DNA of 64,000 nucleotides from Porodaedalea pini (lineage: Eukaryota; Basidiomycota; Agaricomycetes; Hymenochaetales; Hymenochaetaceae), in contig NBAY01000108.1 in the NCBI GenBank assembly GCA_002794775.1, positions 1 through 64,000 of the forward strand, in the 5' to 3' direction. The position numbers and the translations under genes are program-made. Positions 35,326-49,100 of the stretch are shown in pieces. Position 1 is the first letter of the stretch; every line of letters starts with the position of its first letter. The notes below the pieces were generated by a model, which did no database searches, had not been told where the DNA came from, and saw nothing but the letters and a program-made list of their open reading frames with translations.

Positions 35326-38300
35326 CTCTGACCCGGTTTAAACCTCTTTCTTTTTTTTCATTATTGTTTTACTTCTTTCTTGTGCTCGCCTCCACCTCTT
35401 GCTATTTGCTATGCTATATTCTATGCTTGTCGAGTCGGATTTTTATTTTGCTCTCTTCCTTTTTTGGGTGCCCGAGCGCACACTGTATATATTGCCTCTC
35501 TTCTCTTTCTTACTCTTCGCGATATGTTTATGCTATGTCCCACTCCTCCAGTTCCCCATCCTCCCGTACATGCTTCCCTCATCCTTGTCTCATTCCTCAT
35601 CGCATCTCTCGACGAATCAGACCGTCATCATTGGAAATCTCTTGAACCTCGGCGTTTCTCTTCTGCTGTTGCCGGTATCCCAGTACTAGTCGATTTCTTG
35701 ACATGTTCTGTATTTATCAAAATAGTCTTCACCGCAGAATCATCACCAGCTAGTTTCGATCTCATTAGTCGTAGTAGTATCCCATATACATCCCGCCGTA
35801 CCCCGCTGCATCCGTATCGCATTTCAACTTCTTTTCGTATCTCAGATTCATACTCCAACAGCATCGCATCGCATCACATCATCCAGATGTCTGTGTTTTC
35901 TCGAAGAGCTTGTCTAACTCTGTTCACTTTCTATGTACAAATACACATACAGTATTAGATAGATGCAGAATCATGATGCATAGATGAAGAAAGCCATATG
36001 CATATGCAGCTTTGAGATTTCAGTTAGTAGGTCATTTTCCGTTCGGGCCATCCGGATGATCAAGGTTTTTACTCTGCGGGTCGAGATCGACACCGAACGA
36101 GAATGGATGCGAGGACAAGTATTAAAGTAATATGAGGACAAGGCCGCCGTGCCGCGTTCTGCCGCTGCGAGAGCGCCTGTGAGCTGATGGATAACCGAAG
36201 ACAATTGAAAAAAATCAACTGAATGAATTTGTCTGCATTGTCACTTCCTCGAACTCAGCTCGGGTTTAGCCCGCCTTCAATCAAGTTTATGCGTCAGATA
36301 CTCCCCCCGGAATATTAATGTGATGCGGAGCCGCGAGGAGTACAACGAGATCCTACTTTTGTCGTGCTCGTTGTACTGTACTTCAGGCCAGTACTAGCAT
36401 CGCAGATTGCCGTAATCGCGCTCCGTCTAAGGAACGATTTGACGGGGATTGAATACATAATAGTATGAGAGGGCCGATCGAGGCCGGAGGTCGATCGCAC
36501 GAGCAATGAATGATTGTGCGTGAGTCGGATCGGCGAAGGGGGACCTAGGAATAGGAATATTAATGCGGAATGGAACAAAGAGCGGAGATCGCAGGTGCAG
36601 GTCCCAGCTGCGAATAAACAACATATATTGAAGAAGCCACTCTACTAGCCTAAGCGAACCGCACATGTCGCGCTCAAGCCTGTAAGCTCACATGTCATCT
36701 TGTTTTCAAACCGATAAAATAAAACAAAATAAAGCACTCAATATTCTAAGTTCTCTAGCACATTGAATCTCGTCAAGTGAGGTCCCATTTTCGACTCGCT
36801 TCGCTCGCCTGGCTCACCTCGATCCGTCCGGCAACTACCAGTCGGCGGAGGGAAGCAGCGGGAGAATGGGGCTTTGCTACTTGCGAGCACGCGGAGCGGG
36901 GGGAGAGACGATACGCAATATGTCTTTTTGTGGACTCGGACTTAGCGCTCGGAAGAATTTAGGCTCGGGAGAGCATAATGACTGCATACGACTGCAGAGG
37001 CACTAGCCCAGAGCTCGACCTTCCCATCTGTTTATCGGCATCGACCATGTCTCCTTTCCCTGCGAGATAGATAGAGGGTATAGTTGCTATCGGTCGGCGC
37101 GAGTCGTATCGCGTGTATTGCGAGCCGGACACGAAGCGAAGCTAGTGTCAGGCGGGTGCGAGCGCATGCGTTAAGCACGAAGCATGAGGTACGGCCCAGC
37201 TAGGGGCACGCAGAAGCCTCCTCCGCACAGAAGGTCGAAGACCCCTTCTTCCCCTTTCGGTCGATAACAGATAGAGGCTTATTTTTATGTTTGATACTCG
37301 AGAAATTTACAAAGTGATAACCGAAAATGCCCGATAAGAGCTTGAAGCGTGAGTAACTTCGAACTGAGCTCGGAGCTGGAGTAGGGGATTGATGCGACAA
37401 CGAAGGCATCGAGCGACGATGACGACAGCCTTGCTAGGAGGAGATAGTGAGGATCGAGGACAGGATTATCTTGCAGGATCTGCAGAGCCATTGTGGCACT
37501 GTGCGACATCCTGTCAAGGCAATGCTACTATCCGAACCCGGTGCTGTCACTCTCAACCAAGTATCCAGAATATCATGGGCAAACGTCGAGCACGATGTTC
37601 GTCCAGACAGACAGCTGATCTTCCCACGTCCTCCAGATATCAATAACAACGTTCATCGCCTCGAAGATCCAAGCGAGCGCAATTAGAAACGGGTGAGAGA
37701 TACGTGTTCTGCGCGTGCCGGGAACCTCGCTCATCGGTGTTCATGCAGCGGTAATTTCGAAGTCCAGTACTTGCATGTGCTTCACTTTTCTTGTGCATTC
37801 CTTGGAATTCCTTGGGCGCCCCTCAATTTTCCATTGATGCAGACAAACTTTGACGGTGCTAACTCCGGAAATTTGAGGCAGCTGCTAAAAGTAGACATGA
37901 TCTTCTTCTGTACATCCGAGCAGTGAGGTTTTCTCGGACTCGTGCATTCCTAAACTCAGATAAAGAAAATGCAAAGTCACAACATATGAGCTAAGACAGC
38001 CCAGTCCGGATTAATATTCCATTTGAGTCAGCGCCTCGGAGAAAAACAAATCATATGCGAATGCATGGCTTATGCTCATCCTCCGGATCAGTTCAGCTGC
38101 TCAGCAGTTCCCACATCAATGTCGGTGATCGCAAACGACACAGCAGTTTGGAATATCGAATTGCCTCGTTGGCCAGCACATTGACCAGTGCTACTAGCGA
38201 GTCGCGTGTCTCACTCACGAAGAAATTCGGAGCCTCGGGACCCAGAAGACATTCCTTCGAGTCGACGCTCCGTCTCTGAGCCGCACCTCCTTCCCCACTG

Positions 38301-40011
38301 GCACCACCCATCAAATCGAAGCGGACCGCGCGAAACTCGGACGTGCCCATCCACGTTCTCAAGTTCTCCGGAGGCACAAGCAATTTTAATCATATCTCTG
38401 TCCATCGCCCGAGATCGACAGAAATAGGCTGATTGGCTTTAGATAGCGCACGTTGTTCTTTTTTTCTTTCTTTTCTTTCTTTTTTTCCTTTCCTTTCCTT
38501 CGTTTTCTCCGGCTTCCACGGTCTAGAGCGGGCGCACTTGCGCATGAACGATTTAGTCGGGTGCGTCGGGCAGAGCAGGGGCACGAGAGAAAGAGATGCA
38601 GAAAGGAGCTCTCGTCCCGATGAGTTCGAGAAGTCCCCATCGAATTCCCCAGATGCTGCTGCCAAACCCAATCCCGTCCCATCGAGTCTACAGTAGGTAC
38701 TTCGACCAAACCTAGACGGAAGTTATCAAAGTAGCTGATCGCGGTCCTTCCAGTCCAAAGAAACGCATCGGCTCACCGAAACAGTCCTTTGTAAAGTTTG
38801 AATGCGCTATAGGTCCCGCTTACGATGAACGTCGAAAATCGGGGCAGAGTCGAAGTCGAAGTCGAAGTCGAAGGATCTATAAGACCAGTGTTTGGTTCAA
38901 CTTTTGCTTTCAGTTCAGTTCGCCCGCCCCCACTCAAGCCAAATATACTTGCCCGCACATGTGCGCACGAAGCGTTCCATAGTAAAACATGCTTTAAATT
39001 TGTTCCTCAGGCCCGAGTCCGACTCGAGCACCTTCAGTTTACCCTGAAGTACAGCCATCTTCTTCCGTTCAGGTTGTTGTCCATTCGACTCTTCACTGAC
39101 ACCCTCGCGTATCTCGCGAAACGTGTCGCTCCCTCCGTTACTTTTTATTGGCCTCGGCGTTGGCAGTTGTAGACAGTCCTCGTCACGCCTGAACACCTCC
39201 GATTCATTCCCAATCAGGTTTGAAAATCGAGTATCGAGTATTGGATATGCAACTTGAAGCTTTAAGCTCAGAACAGGAGGCTGATATGCAACACGGAATG
39301 AAGGAACGCACCGTAAAAGGTCCTCGAGTCTTCCACATCCATCGACGTCTTCTTCCCCTAAGTCCCATCCATCGTACACAGAAGTCACCATTGCGTCCCG
39401 CACCATTTGCAAATTCCTATCTTGAGGCACCCCACTCCACCTTCACCAAAGCGTACCAAACACAAACAATGCCCGGAACACGGTCTTCAGACCGGGGATT
39501 GAACATCACAATGTAACTAGCAAGTCTATATCACAATAATTTATTCCTTCTCTCTTTTCACTCATCCGCTGCGTGAAACCGACATTGAAATGCAGCAGAG
39601 TCCGAGACGCTGAAGACCCAAGACCAAAAAAGAGTAAGACCATAGGGAGAAAAAGAAGCGCGCAGGGGATCCAACAATAAGGCGTCGGGAAGTTGGGTCA
39701 TGGAATAGAGCATAATGAAAGGAATTCGATACGAGAGCGATAGCAGAGAGAGCAGAGGGGATATAATGGAGCGTCAGGGGTAAGGCAGGCGGATATAGAG
39801 GGGAGAGGAACGGAGGCAAATAAACAGGGGCCAGGGAGTCAATAAACACAGCACAACGTGAACGGCAGCAGACGATAGACAATAGCGATACGGGTGAGAA
39901 CGGCACAGGCGAGGGCGGACGAATAGACAGTGGGAAACAAAATGAAATAAGTAGAATAAAAGCGAGAAAAGGTGAAGAAAAATGACAAAATAATTTGTAC
40001 ACAGAATGAAG
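35326..40011. other. Spacer between the two bZIP copies
   Basis: 4.7 kb with no supported gene. It contains an 11 bp perfect inverted repeat (36339-36349 and 36367-36377), a 46 nt pure pyrimidine run (38456-38501) and four GTCGAA units (38849-38872). Open frames on both strands lack motifs. Confidence 0.5.
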
Positions 40012-42185
40012 TTACCGCACTTCGACCTCCCACTCGCCGCCCTCACCGCCGGGTTGGGGTAAGCTATGAAGTGCGATGCGCACGCGGCGTCGTTCGCCCG
40101 ATTTCGCTCCGTCTAAGACCGCTTGACATCCGGTTAGACCGGAAACAGAATTGGCGTTGGAGAAGTCAAAGGGAGAACCAAGTTCAAAGGCACCCGTGGG
40201 CGACGAGCCGGCACCGAAGAATGGCCCCAGAGGATCTGCATCTACGAAGGACAGCGAAAGCGGATTCCCGCCCGCATCGGGTTTCGAAACAGGAGACGAC
40301 TGTGATTGGGCGGGAGAGGGAAGTGAGAACGCCATGAGCGCTGGATCAATAACATCATCAGACGTCGGAGAGACCTGTTCCGATTTCGACTGGCATGCTG
40401 ATGTCGATGTGGACGATGGTGAAGATGGCGAAGAGTGAACGCGGACACGGATCTTCCCGTCTCTCGTCCGACAGGTCGTGAAAGAGATCTCAAGCGCCCC
40501 TAACCCAAACCTACAACGCCCATATCATCTCCGCCCTCTACACCCAGTTCTAACTTTTTCCAGTTCTGCCCTTCTTCAACATTCTCAACATTCCCATAGT
40601 CCACGTCCATGTCCATGTTCCCTGTGCCTGCACCCGAACCGGTCCCTGGGTAGTCGAGTTCCCACGAAGGCACATCATTAGCCGTCGCAGACGTAGAGGC
40701 AGAAGTAGGGAAGAAGGATGGTGCATCCCATTGGATCGTGTCAAGGAACGACTGCGATGTCGGGAGTGTGGAGCGTGGGTGGGAAGATGGGTGAGAGAGG
40801 AGCGATGGTAGCGCACAGAGTAGTACCTGCAGCCATAAAGGCTCATTAATTAGACAACATTAACCTTCTGTGAAGGATGAGAAGAGAACGAACCATAAGT
40901 CCAAGACTAGCACCGCCTTTCGGGTTCGCGACGATGTTTCTCAGAGGCGAGCCAGCAGCCATGAGCGGCGAGTTGGCACCCGAGCTTGTACCGTCGCTCA
41001 ACACGGGCTCGTATATCTCCGTCTTCACTTTCTGCTCCTGACGGGACAATTCAAGACGGTGTGCGAGTTCAGCTTCGCGTTGATGGGCCGCTGCAAGTTC
41101 CATTCGGAGAAGTTCGAGTTCAGACGAGTCAGAAAGCGACGACGCGGGCGGTGGTGAAAGGCCGTCGGCAAGGTCGCGTAGTCGCGCGTTCTCCTGTTCT
41201 AGTTCTGCAACCCGTCTGTAACAGAAAAATAAAAATGAATTCATATGTAATATGTGAAGAGAGCACGTACATCTCCATGAGCTCAAACTCTTCCCGCTTC
41301 CGCTGCCGACTGAGAAATGCTGCGGCACGGTTCTTCACGAGCCGTGCCTCGCGTTTGCTGAGCCCGGTGACGTCCGGAGGGACAAAATCCTTCATGCTCA
41401 TGCACGCTCGTGGCTTCTTCGTTGTTGTCATAGTCGTCGGCGACGCCGAACAGTCAGATCTATCATCGGACGAAGAACGTTTCATTGAGGACGAGGACGG
41501 CGATTCGCGGCGGAAGTTCATATGGTTCGTGGGCGAGACGGGTGGAGTGTTGAATAATGTGGACGTCGAGGAAGGGGTCGTCGGTGTTGGGAGAGGCGGT
41601 GAGCAGCGCAGCTGTTGATGTTGTGAAGGCAGTTGTGATGGTGGCTGGAGAGGAAGTTGGAGGTGTGGGAGGGAAAAATCAAAGTCGAAGAAGTGGTGTT
41701 GATTGGTCGTTGGGAGGCACGGCTCGCGTTCGGCTAAAGGCTGAGCAGGCGTCGCCGAGATAATTCCCTGACGCAGCTGGATGATCTCTAACTCTGACAG
41801 CGACGACGACGACCACGGATTGCTCGACGACATGGACATGGACTCTGACGAAGTTAACTCTGATGAAGACGGGGATACTGGAGATGCAGGGAAGGCGTTA
41901 TAAGGAAACTGTGGGCGATGGACCGGGATGTGTCGCTGGGAGTTCTCCCATGCGCTGAGGACGGCTGCCGACTGTGAGTCGAGGCTGAAGTGGGCTCTGG
42001 ATGACTGGAATTGCATGACTGTAGCTGGTTAGCTGACTCGGGGGAGGATATTGGCGCATTTATGCTGGAGAGAAGTGGCAGTATACTTATACTTTTTTAT
42101 TTTAGCAGGTGCACATGGTATTCGACTCTTCTTTCGAAATATATGAACTGATTGCTATGAACAGGTTCTGCAGATGTTCCACCTG
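40012..42185. repeat. Inverted duplication, arm B (partner 33175-35325)
   Basis: Reverse-complement copy of arm A with scattered substitutions and small indels. The conserved leader includes CATAGCAATCAG and the stretch just before the start codon. Sequence 5' of about 42190 is only weakly similar. Confidence 0.95.
40500..42016 (-). pseudogene. bZIP transcription factor, copy B (frameshifted, C-terminally truncated)
   Basis: Same exon structure as copy A: 42016-41271, 41215-40894, then from 40826. The bZIP domain is intact (NRAAAFLSRQRKR and zipper). Relative to copy A one nucleotide is missing near 40505, changing the frame to a TAG at 40500-40502. The predicted product is 464 residues and lacks the last ~163 residues of copy A. 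Sequence from 40499 to 40012 still matches copy A but is out of frame. The short upstream ATG used in copy A is also out of frame here, so the start is MQFQSS at 42016. It could be a pseudogene, a functional truncated factor acting on copy A, or an assembly error. Codons before the shift remain coding-like. Confidence 0.8.
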
Positions 42186-44700
42186 CAGATTTATTTATTT
42201 TTGATTGTTTATTATTTATGATGAATTCATACTGCCGAGGGTTCTCCGGCTGACGACGCACGCGCTGCCTGGCTTCGAATAACCTGCCTATAGCAGTCGT
42301 CCCGAAGCAGTACTCTGGCCATATCTCGGTCGTCACCTCCCTTTCATCCCTTCCTTCATCTACAGCTTCCCTTCTGCCCCGCACCTCCAATTCAGGAGCG
42401 ATCACCTGCGCATCCCCCTCTCCTTCTCCGGACAGACCCCCCGGTGCCGTATTTTCTGCATAGATCATCTCTCCATCGAATTCAAAGTATGTTTCTAACC
42501 CTCTCCTGGACTGATGTTCCCAGCTCTCCCCGTACCTGTTCTCGCGTTGGGACGGCTACGGCTACGCGGTGTGTCGGACGCGGTCGGACTTCGTCTCGTT
42601 CCTCATTTCTCGTTCTCTCCGGCCTCCTTCTCTCATTCCGCACTGACGTCTGCTGATCTCCGCACCCAATACCATGCAATCCATCTGCTCGTCACCGCTA
42701 TGTCCGTCTCCTTCCAGCTTGCCCACCTAACGGCTCCTTCCGTGGGAACGCCCAAACTGTATGTATGTTTTCCGTGCCTTGCGGTTCATTCCGTTCTCTC
42801 ACTCTTTGTTTCTTGTTAGTTTTCTCTCATACGGCTGCGCCGCATCAAGTATTATTCACCATCCTCTCAGACGCATCCTCCTGCTTTTCTCGCGGTGATA
42901 TGGACTAGCCGGTGCTCGCGTGCGTCGCTGCAGATTCAAGATCAACATATTACGATACAGTGCAGACCTGCCTCATCTGGCCAAACATGCTGATTAACCG
43001 TGCAGACTTTGTCTGGCGAAATGCCTCCGCATCCGCTGATGCTGATCCCTGCCGTCAATTGGTTCTGGCGATTGTATTCACGTGCTTCCCGCAAATGCAA
43101 GCCATATGCAACTCCTTCCCTGCTCATGGTGCATGATCACTGCACGCTTGCAATCACTCTGTGATTTCAGAGCGCGTGCTCATTTCTCGGGCCCGGGTGG
43201 TGCGCTCATCCCGGCGATGCCCTATTCTTAGTAAACTAAAGTTAACCTAGTCGCCAAGAGGAACTCATCGGATTTTACTTGCATAACGATGTTATTTCCA
43301 ATCATGACATCTGACAGTCAACTACTTTACTACAGCCTGCCGCGTACATTGTCAACCAGGACGTCATGCTGGACCGACTCCAGCTTCTGCCTGCATGACT
43401 ACCATCAAGCTAAGCAAACAGACTTCTGACGCAGGAGTTCAGTTCAGACCATTCGTAACCATCCTCGGTCAAGAACATCCGTATCCAATGTCTCCTGTCT
43501 CTCGTTTTCTCCGGTCTTTTTTCTCATCAACGTCCAACTCTTGGTCTGCTGACCTCCCGCTACGCAATGCGGCGCACACTCACATCGATGACCACATTTC
43601 TCAGAATACGTCCAGCAAGTCAGTTGGTCATGCTCACTCCTTTACTTCCACAGCCAACCAATCGCAAACACCGCCGTTTCGCACTTCTCTCTCCTAAATC
43701 CGAGTCCACTGCAAGCGAGCACCGTTTCTCCGCACACAGCCCTGTGCGAAGCCGAAAACAGCGCGGAAAGAAGAAGAGAAGCCCCCTGTGCGCCTTCGAA
43801 GGGTCCATAGCGGGCCTTTCGTTCCCTCCACATCTATTCCTACCGCTCATTCCTGTCCGAGCCTGTGTAGAGCAGTACGCCCAGCGACCGAGCGTAAACC
43901 TCGGTGCGCGTATTTCTCCGCACTGCACCGATATCGACACCGAGCGATGCCCAGACTGGCTAACTTACGTCCGTATGTCCGAGCGACAGATATAACAGCG
44001 AGACGTCGATACAATATATAATTAACTCCGGCACGGAAGAAGTCGCTCGGTCAGCGATATGTCTTTCTTGGCGAGGAAGCTCTGAACCAGTCGCCGTTAG
44101 GTGCGCCGTATGTCTACACGCACGCCTCAGTCTAACCCAGAAGATCAGCGCTGTGTCGCAAACATCATATATCATCAATCATACAAGCTATCATAATCGT
44201 TCATCGCGCATCATGCAATCACACTCGTGTCTCTCAGGCGCTTCTCCACTTCTTTCGCCTCGAATGAGCATCAAAATATCAAATATCACGAATCGTATCC
44301 GGTTCTCTGACTAAGAATGATAGCTGTGCCGCAATCAGGAGGCAGCTTTTGTCCGGCCTGGCGTCGACCCGGGTTAGACTAAGGGCTTCTCCCGACTCCT
44401 TGCTGTCACCCTCGATTTTTCAGACGTTATTTTTGAAGTCAAGATTGGTATTGTCTTGGTTGCAAGTATGTCCATATGACAATTCCTTCTATCTCCACGA
44501 TTTTTTCGACTCGTGCTGAATTCTTACATTTGTAGTGTCAGTTTGGATGCTAACCGAGCGATGTCTGACGCATGTTCAACGTAAAACTAGATCACGATTA
44601 TCTCTCAAAACGTTATCCAAACCTCATGATTAATCACGTTATCAAATGACGCACACTATTGTGTCTAACATAGAATCCCTCTGGCGACGTTACTTTATAT
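42186..44700. other. Gene-poor stretch upstream of bZIP copy B
   Basis: No supported gene. The first ~250 bp (to ~42430) are a diverged relative of the copy A leader; both read an AQ(V/L)IAP-type peptide. Confidence 0.45.
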
Positions 44701-47700
44701 CAGGCTTGTCTCTCCCGGTCGTTTCTTTTCCATTTCAATTCAATCCAAGCGAAATGTTGACAAAGATACCAGCACCCACTCCTCAGTAATCCCGACCGTT
44801 CCGCGCAAACGTCAAACATCCTCCTTCACAATGTTTTCGGCCTACGTTAACTATTAGCGATATGCTCTACATGTGCAATGCGAAGCCAGAGTACCGGGAT
44901 TAGGACGCGATAACCCGACTCTTCCCAAGCTACGTGTCCTCGATGCTCACTAATAGCCTAGTTACCGAATGGAGGATATCGCCATGCCTTTTTTAGTCCA
45001 TTCGAAAGCAATATTCGCTCTTCAACACCGTTCCACTATACCGATGTCCCTTTCTGTCTTTATTTGTTTTGATTCGCAAGCGGATATCTGAATACCCAGT
45101 TAGCTTCTCCCCAGTCCTCGTCCAATCTGAACTCGAACCATGGAGGATACCGACGAAGATACCGGTACCCGCTCCCCAATGATTCCGCTCAGTTCACGCT
45201 TCGTGATCCCAAACGTCAAATTGCTTATTTTCAGCTCATACAGGTGCAAGGTCCGATGGGTTCTCTGCACGTCTGCCTGAACTCTTCAGACTTGCGATTC
45301 TTAAGTTGAATGGGGCTCAAAAACATTTAACAGGCCCACTCGAACACGTTCATACCTTGGGAAATTAAGGACAAATATGTTACATAAAGCTCCTCAAAGA
45401 TTCCGTTTGACGTTTCTTCGAGAGCACGCAGTGGGTGAATGGTTGAATGACGCTTCGCAACGGTTCCATCTCGCCATTTTACCTCCGCTTAAGCTTCTTC
45501 TCTTTTTTATCTACTCGATTGGCATACGCTCTCGATTTAAGCATGTCGACGTGTACCTTGCCTCACTTTGCTTCTTGCTGTCTTCCGCCTTCCTGACCAT
45601 CCGGACATACCTTGCGAAATAGACACTCGAACTCGCCTTCTGCTCCACTTGCACAGATCTTCTGACACTGCGTACCCCTCGATATCGTGTTCGTCGGCTG
45701 CCCTCCCACCGACTCAGTCGTCATCTCGATCAGCGTCCGGGTCACGACTCTTCAGTTTGACTTTGCTATCTCCGAGTCCCGGCACGCAGAAAAGGATGAC
45801 ATCCGCTCGCCGCCCACGTCCTCCGCATTCTCTATGCAGCTCACTGCCCGTACCTTCGGCACGTTCTACTTTCACCCGGGCCATGCTTCTGTAATGCGGT
45901 GTCTGCCGCTCTACTCTGCGTCGCTGTCACGTCGGCTCTATTTCGGCCGTCAGGAAAGAAAGGTGGCAAGGCCCACCTTCACGTAAGCTCAGTAAGTCTA
46001 AAAAATGCCTAGGCGACACTGTGATATGTTCAAAGTTAGAGATCTGTATAATGTCCTCCTTTATGTGGGCTCTACTCCTTGCCTTCAAACCTCGGCTTAG
46101 CATGATCGTCGGAAACGAAGAACTGTTTCGTATATGCCAGCTTCTTATGAAAAGCTTCCAGGTCCTCGTTGAGGGAAGTTCATGACTTCTACGCCTTCTC
46201 TGTCGCCTCCCGGGCCGTACGCTTTCCTAAGGCACGTCTCTGTTGTTAGTAAGTGCAACTATCCCACTCCAAAGGAGCTGCCTCGCCCGTTACGGACAAC
46301 AGCCGTCAAATAAGCCTTCGTCTTGGCTTCTGGTAGAAAGGCCAACAAAAATAATTCCTCTCGAACACTACCACTTCCAATGTGGAGTGAACCGTCACAT
46401 CCTCTGAAGCGATGTCAACGGTTTTAAACGTGCTATATGCGTACTGTGTGCGCTCATACTCGTAGTTTCAGAATTAGCAGACTTGTGTCGCATGCTGCAA
46501 CTTCTTTATGAAAGGCTGTGATACGCGAATCTCCGCGACTTCGGATCTTTTCCACTCCTTTCCCGGACCATGCCACTTCTGCAAACTCTTCGTTGTCGTT
46601 ATTAAAAGTCCCACTCCAAGGCGTTTAGGACAGCAATCGCATCCAAATAACGCTTCCTCTAGGCTAGGCACGGAGGCGACGACGATCTCGAACATACAGA
46701 GCCTTGGTGCTTCCACTGTGGAGCAGCTTTATTGACTGCATCAATACAGGACAGCGTCGATGATTCTCAACATTGGAGGCGCCTCTTAATTGCGAGTTAT
46801 ACGGACTTCGTTCGTATTTAGAACACTGAATACAATAGGCTCGCGACGCCATGCAATGTCTGATTCTTCTCTGAAGGGAACCGGCCTACTTCTATCTTCG
46901 TACCGCATGACACTGTGCATCTACCCCTCACCAGCTAGGGGCTCAACTCGATTGTTGATCTCTATGAAAGGGAGATATTAACTGCTATCACCGAAAGTGT
47001 CAGTCCTACGACTCACTTATCGAAGTCTCTCGTCTTTGGCGCTTCCCTGTCCTCGTCTTTTGGGAACTGAGAACCCGATCTTTCTTTACTCCGACTATCC
47101 CACTCCAAGGAGCTACGTGACCAATAAGGACGGAACCCATTTATTTCAGTCGTTCTTCGATGGCGATTAAACGGCAAGTGCATCATTACAACACTGCCTC
47201 AGTCGAAATGTTCAGAGACAGGATTGTAATGCCATCGGCCGAATTTGACGACTTCGTCTTGATACTGGTTAATTCTCGTGCCGTGCTCTCGAACGTCCTT
47301 TTGTTTTGTTCCAATATTAATGCTACGCATATAGGTATGAGGCTGGGTTAGGGCTCCTCGGTTCCGTAGATAATTATACATAAACATCTATTAGGACATT
47401 CTATTTATGCAGAGGCATAAAAGTAAGCTTTCTCATATACTCCAAGAACTCAAGACGTACTTGTTAGCTGCAGAGAAGCGTGGTCGAATTGTGCGAGCTT
47501 GTACGTTTCTAGAAGCGGGATTTTTTGAGAGCGCGTGAAGCGGTTGTCGTGTACGGCATCTGAAGTAAGTTCTGATGAAAGTGGCTACGTCCAAGTAAAG
47601 GTTGCTCTCAGTATTAAGATCTCATATGCATTGATACGTAGACTCGATTCAAGCGCTAGAGCCCCCTGAGTAATACTTTCATGATATTTCCTTAGACTCT

Positions 47701-47804
47701 TCCGTACAACCGTTCACTGATGGAATGGAAATGTTCAAATCCTAAATCGCCAGACCATCTTGTCGTTACCTTCTTTGGTCTTGAGCAAAATCTCAGAAAA
47801 GGCA
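44701..47804. repeat. Degenerate internal repeats, no gene
   Basis: Imperfect repeated blocks: an AAGATACC, ACCC, CTCC, AATG/AATC, CCG, AAACGTCAAA pattern near 44764-44815 and again near 45156-45232. A block around TCCCACTCCAAGGAGCT lies near 46259-46297, in weaker form near 46608, and at 47092-47137. The pattern suggests old decayed duplications or transposon debris. No coding frame is supported. Confidence 0.4.
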
Positions 47805-49100
47805 CACTCTCACATCTGAGAAGGTAGCCGGTAATTGTTTATATTGGCGTGTGCATGCAGGGTGTCATAGGTGCAGGCCACAAAGATCTTGCGAAAGGTT
47901 TATCTCGAACGACCGTATCCGCCTGAGAAGACCGACGCATCTTGCATGAACTATCCTGGAGCCGAGATTATTAAGTTCGATGCATCCTTGGAAAAGGAGC
48001 TGCTAGGCGGGAGATGGTACTCCTTGGAAGACGCTGTCTTGACCTGCGCACATGACATCTCAGAGAAAGAGAAGAAAGAATGGAACAGACTTTGAAGTAC
48101 TCCCGTCATACGAAGACGGTCTGTATACACAAACCCTTCGATGTTATTTCAGGAAGATTCAATCCCGTCGTCGAAGAAAGAATATTTAGCAACTCATGCC
48201 ATGTACTGCAAAGAAATGGAAAGTAACGTATATTCAATATCCATACATCACGTTATGAGCTGCGTGGTAGAGGAATGAGTAGCAGAGAAGACCGAATAGA
48301 CAAAGGTCTAATCTGAGTGGCGGACGTCTGCTGGGATGATAACCCATAGCCCAGACATAAAGTACACGACGCTTATAACTTCACTGCATGTATGAGGCAG
48401 ATCAGCGAGAGCTTGCGTATACCATCGCGTCCGGTGTGAGGTGCGGAAGTCGCCGCACTCAGCTAATATGGCTGCTTTCCGTGCTTTATCTCCCTTGAAC
48501 TAGGGCCTGTGCTCCGCAATAGCTTGGTTCTCGTCATCCCAAACTGCCATTCAGAAATCCTCCTATGTCATAATCTTCCTAACCGTCGAGCGCTTGACAC
48601 CTAAGTGCACAGCGATGTCCATCTGGTGTGTGTTAGGGTGCTTGATTCAGTACTGGCATATCTCCTTTGTGCCGCTAATTCTTCAGCCGGTGCTATGGCT
48701 TCACCGCAGAAGTATCAGTAGGAGAGGTGAAAGATGCGACGACTTGGAGATGCAGCTCACAGAGGCTGAAGAGACAGGAGGGTGCGAACTGCGACGTGCC
48801 TGGTTACAGCAGACAGAGCACTTTCCGTAAAAGATGTTGAGTGCAGGTGCGCTGAGGTGGCCCGAGCGAGGTGTCTCTTAAGTGTGTGCTGAGCAAAAAT
48901 GAAACAAGGGAAATTTGAAGAGCATATCACAGAGGCTGGCATTGTCGGGAACTCAGGCAACAAGGCAGAGATATTGGGCATGGTGATCTGACCGGTGTTG
49001 AGCTCGAGTAGACTGATTAGACATCTGCGTACTGCGAGGCTGCATGGAAGCCATTCGTAGTCTGCGGATGCGGAGAATTGTGCTGCCGCTATACAATCCG
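47805..49100. repeat. Inverted, internally deleted copy of the 8.4-12.3 kb segment
   Basis: 47805-48422 matches the reverse complement of 11712-12316, and 48430-49100 matches that of 8395-9103. The 2.6 kb between those two parts in the other copy (most of the MFS pseudogene) is absent. It keeps the SDR terminal exon frame (47880-48095; RKVYLERPYPPEKTD through EKEKKEWNRL, still open to TGA) and, on the minus strand, the final MFS helix exon. Neither can be a working gene. Confidence 0.75.

Noticed and set aside
38456..38501. 46 nt pyrimidine tract and nearby GTCGAA repeats as a functional element
   Set aside because: Simple-sequence tracts of this size are common in fungal intergenic DNA and nothing nearby gives them a role.
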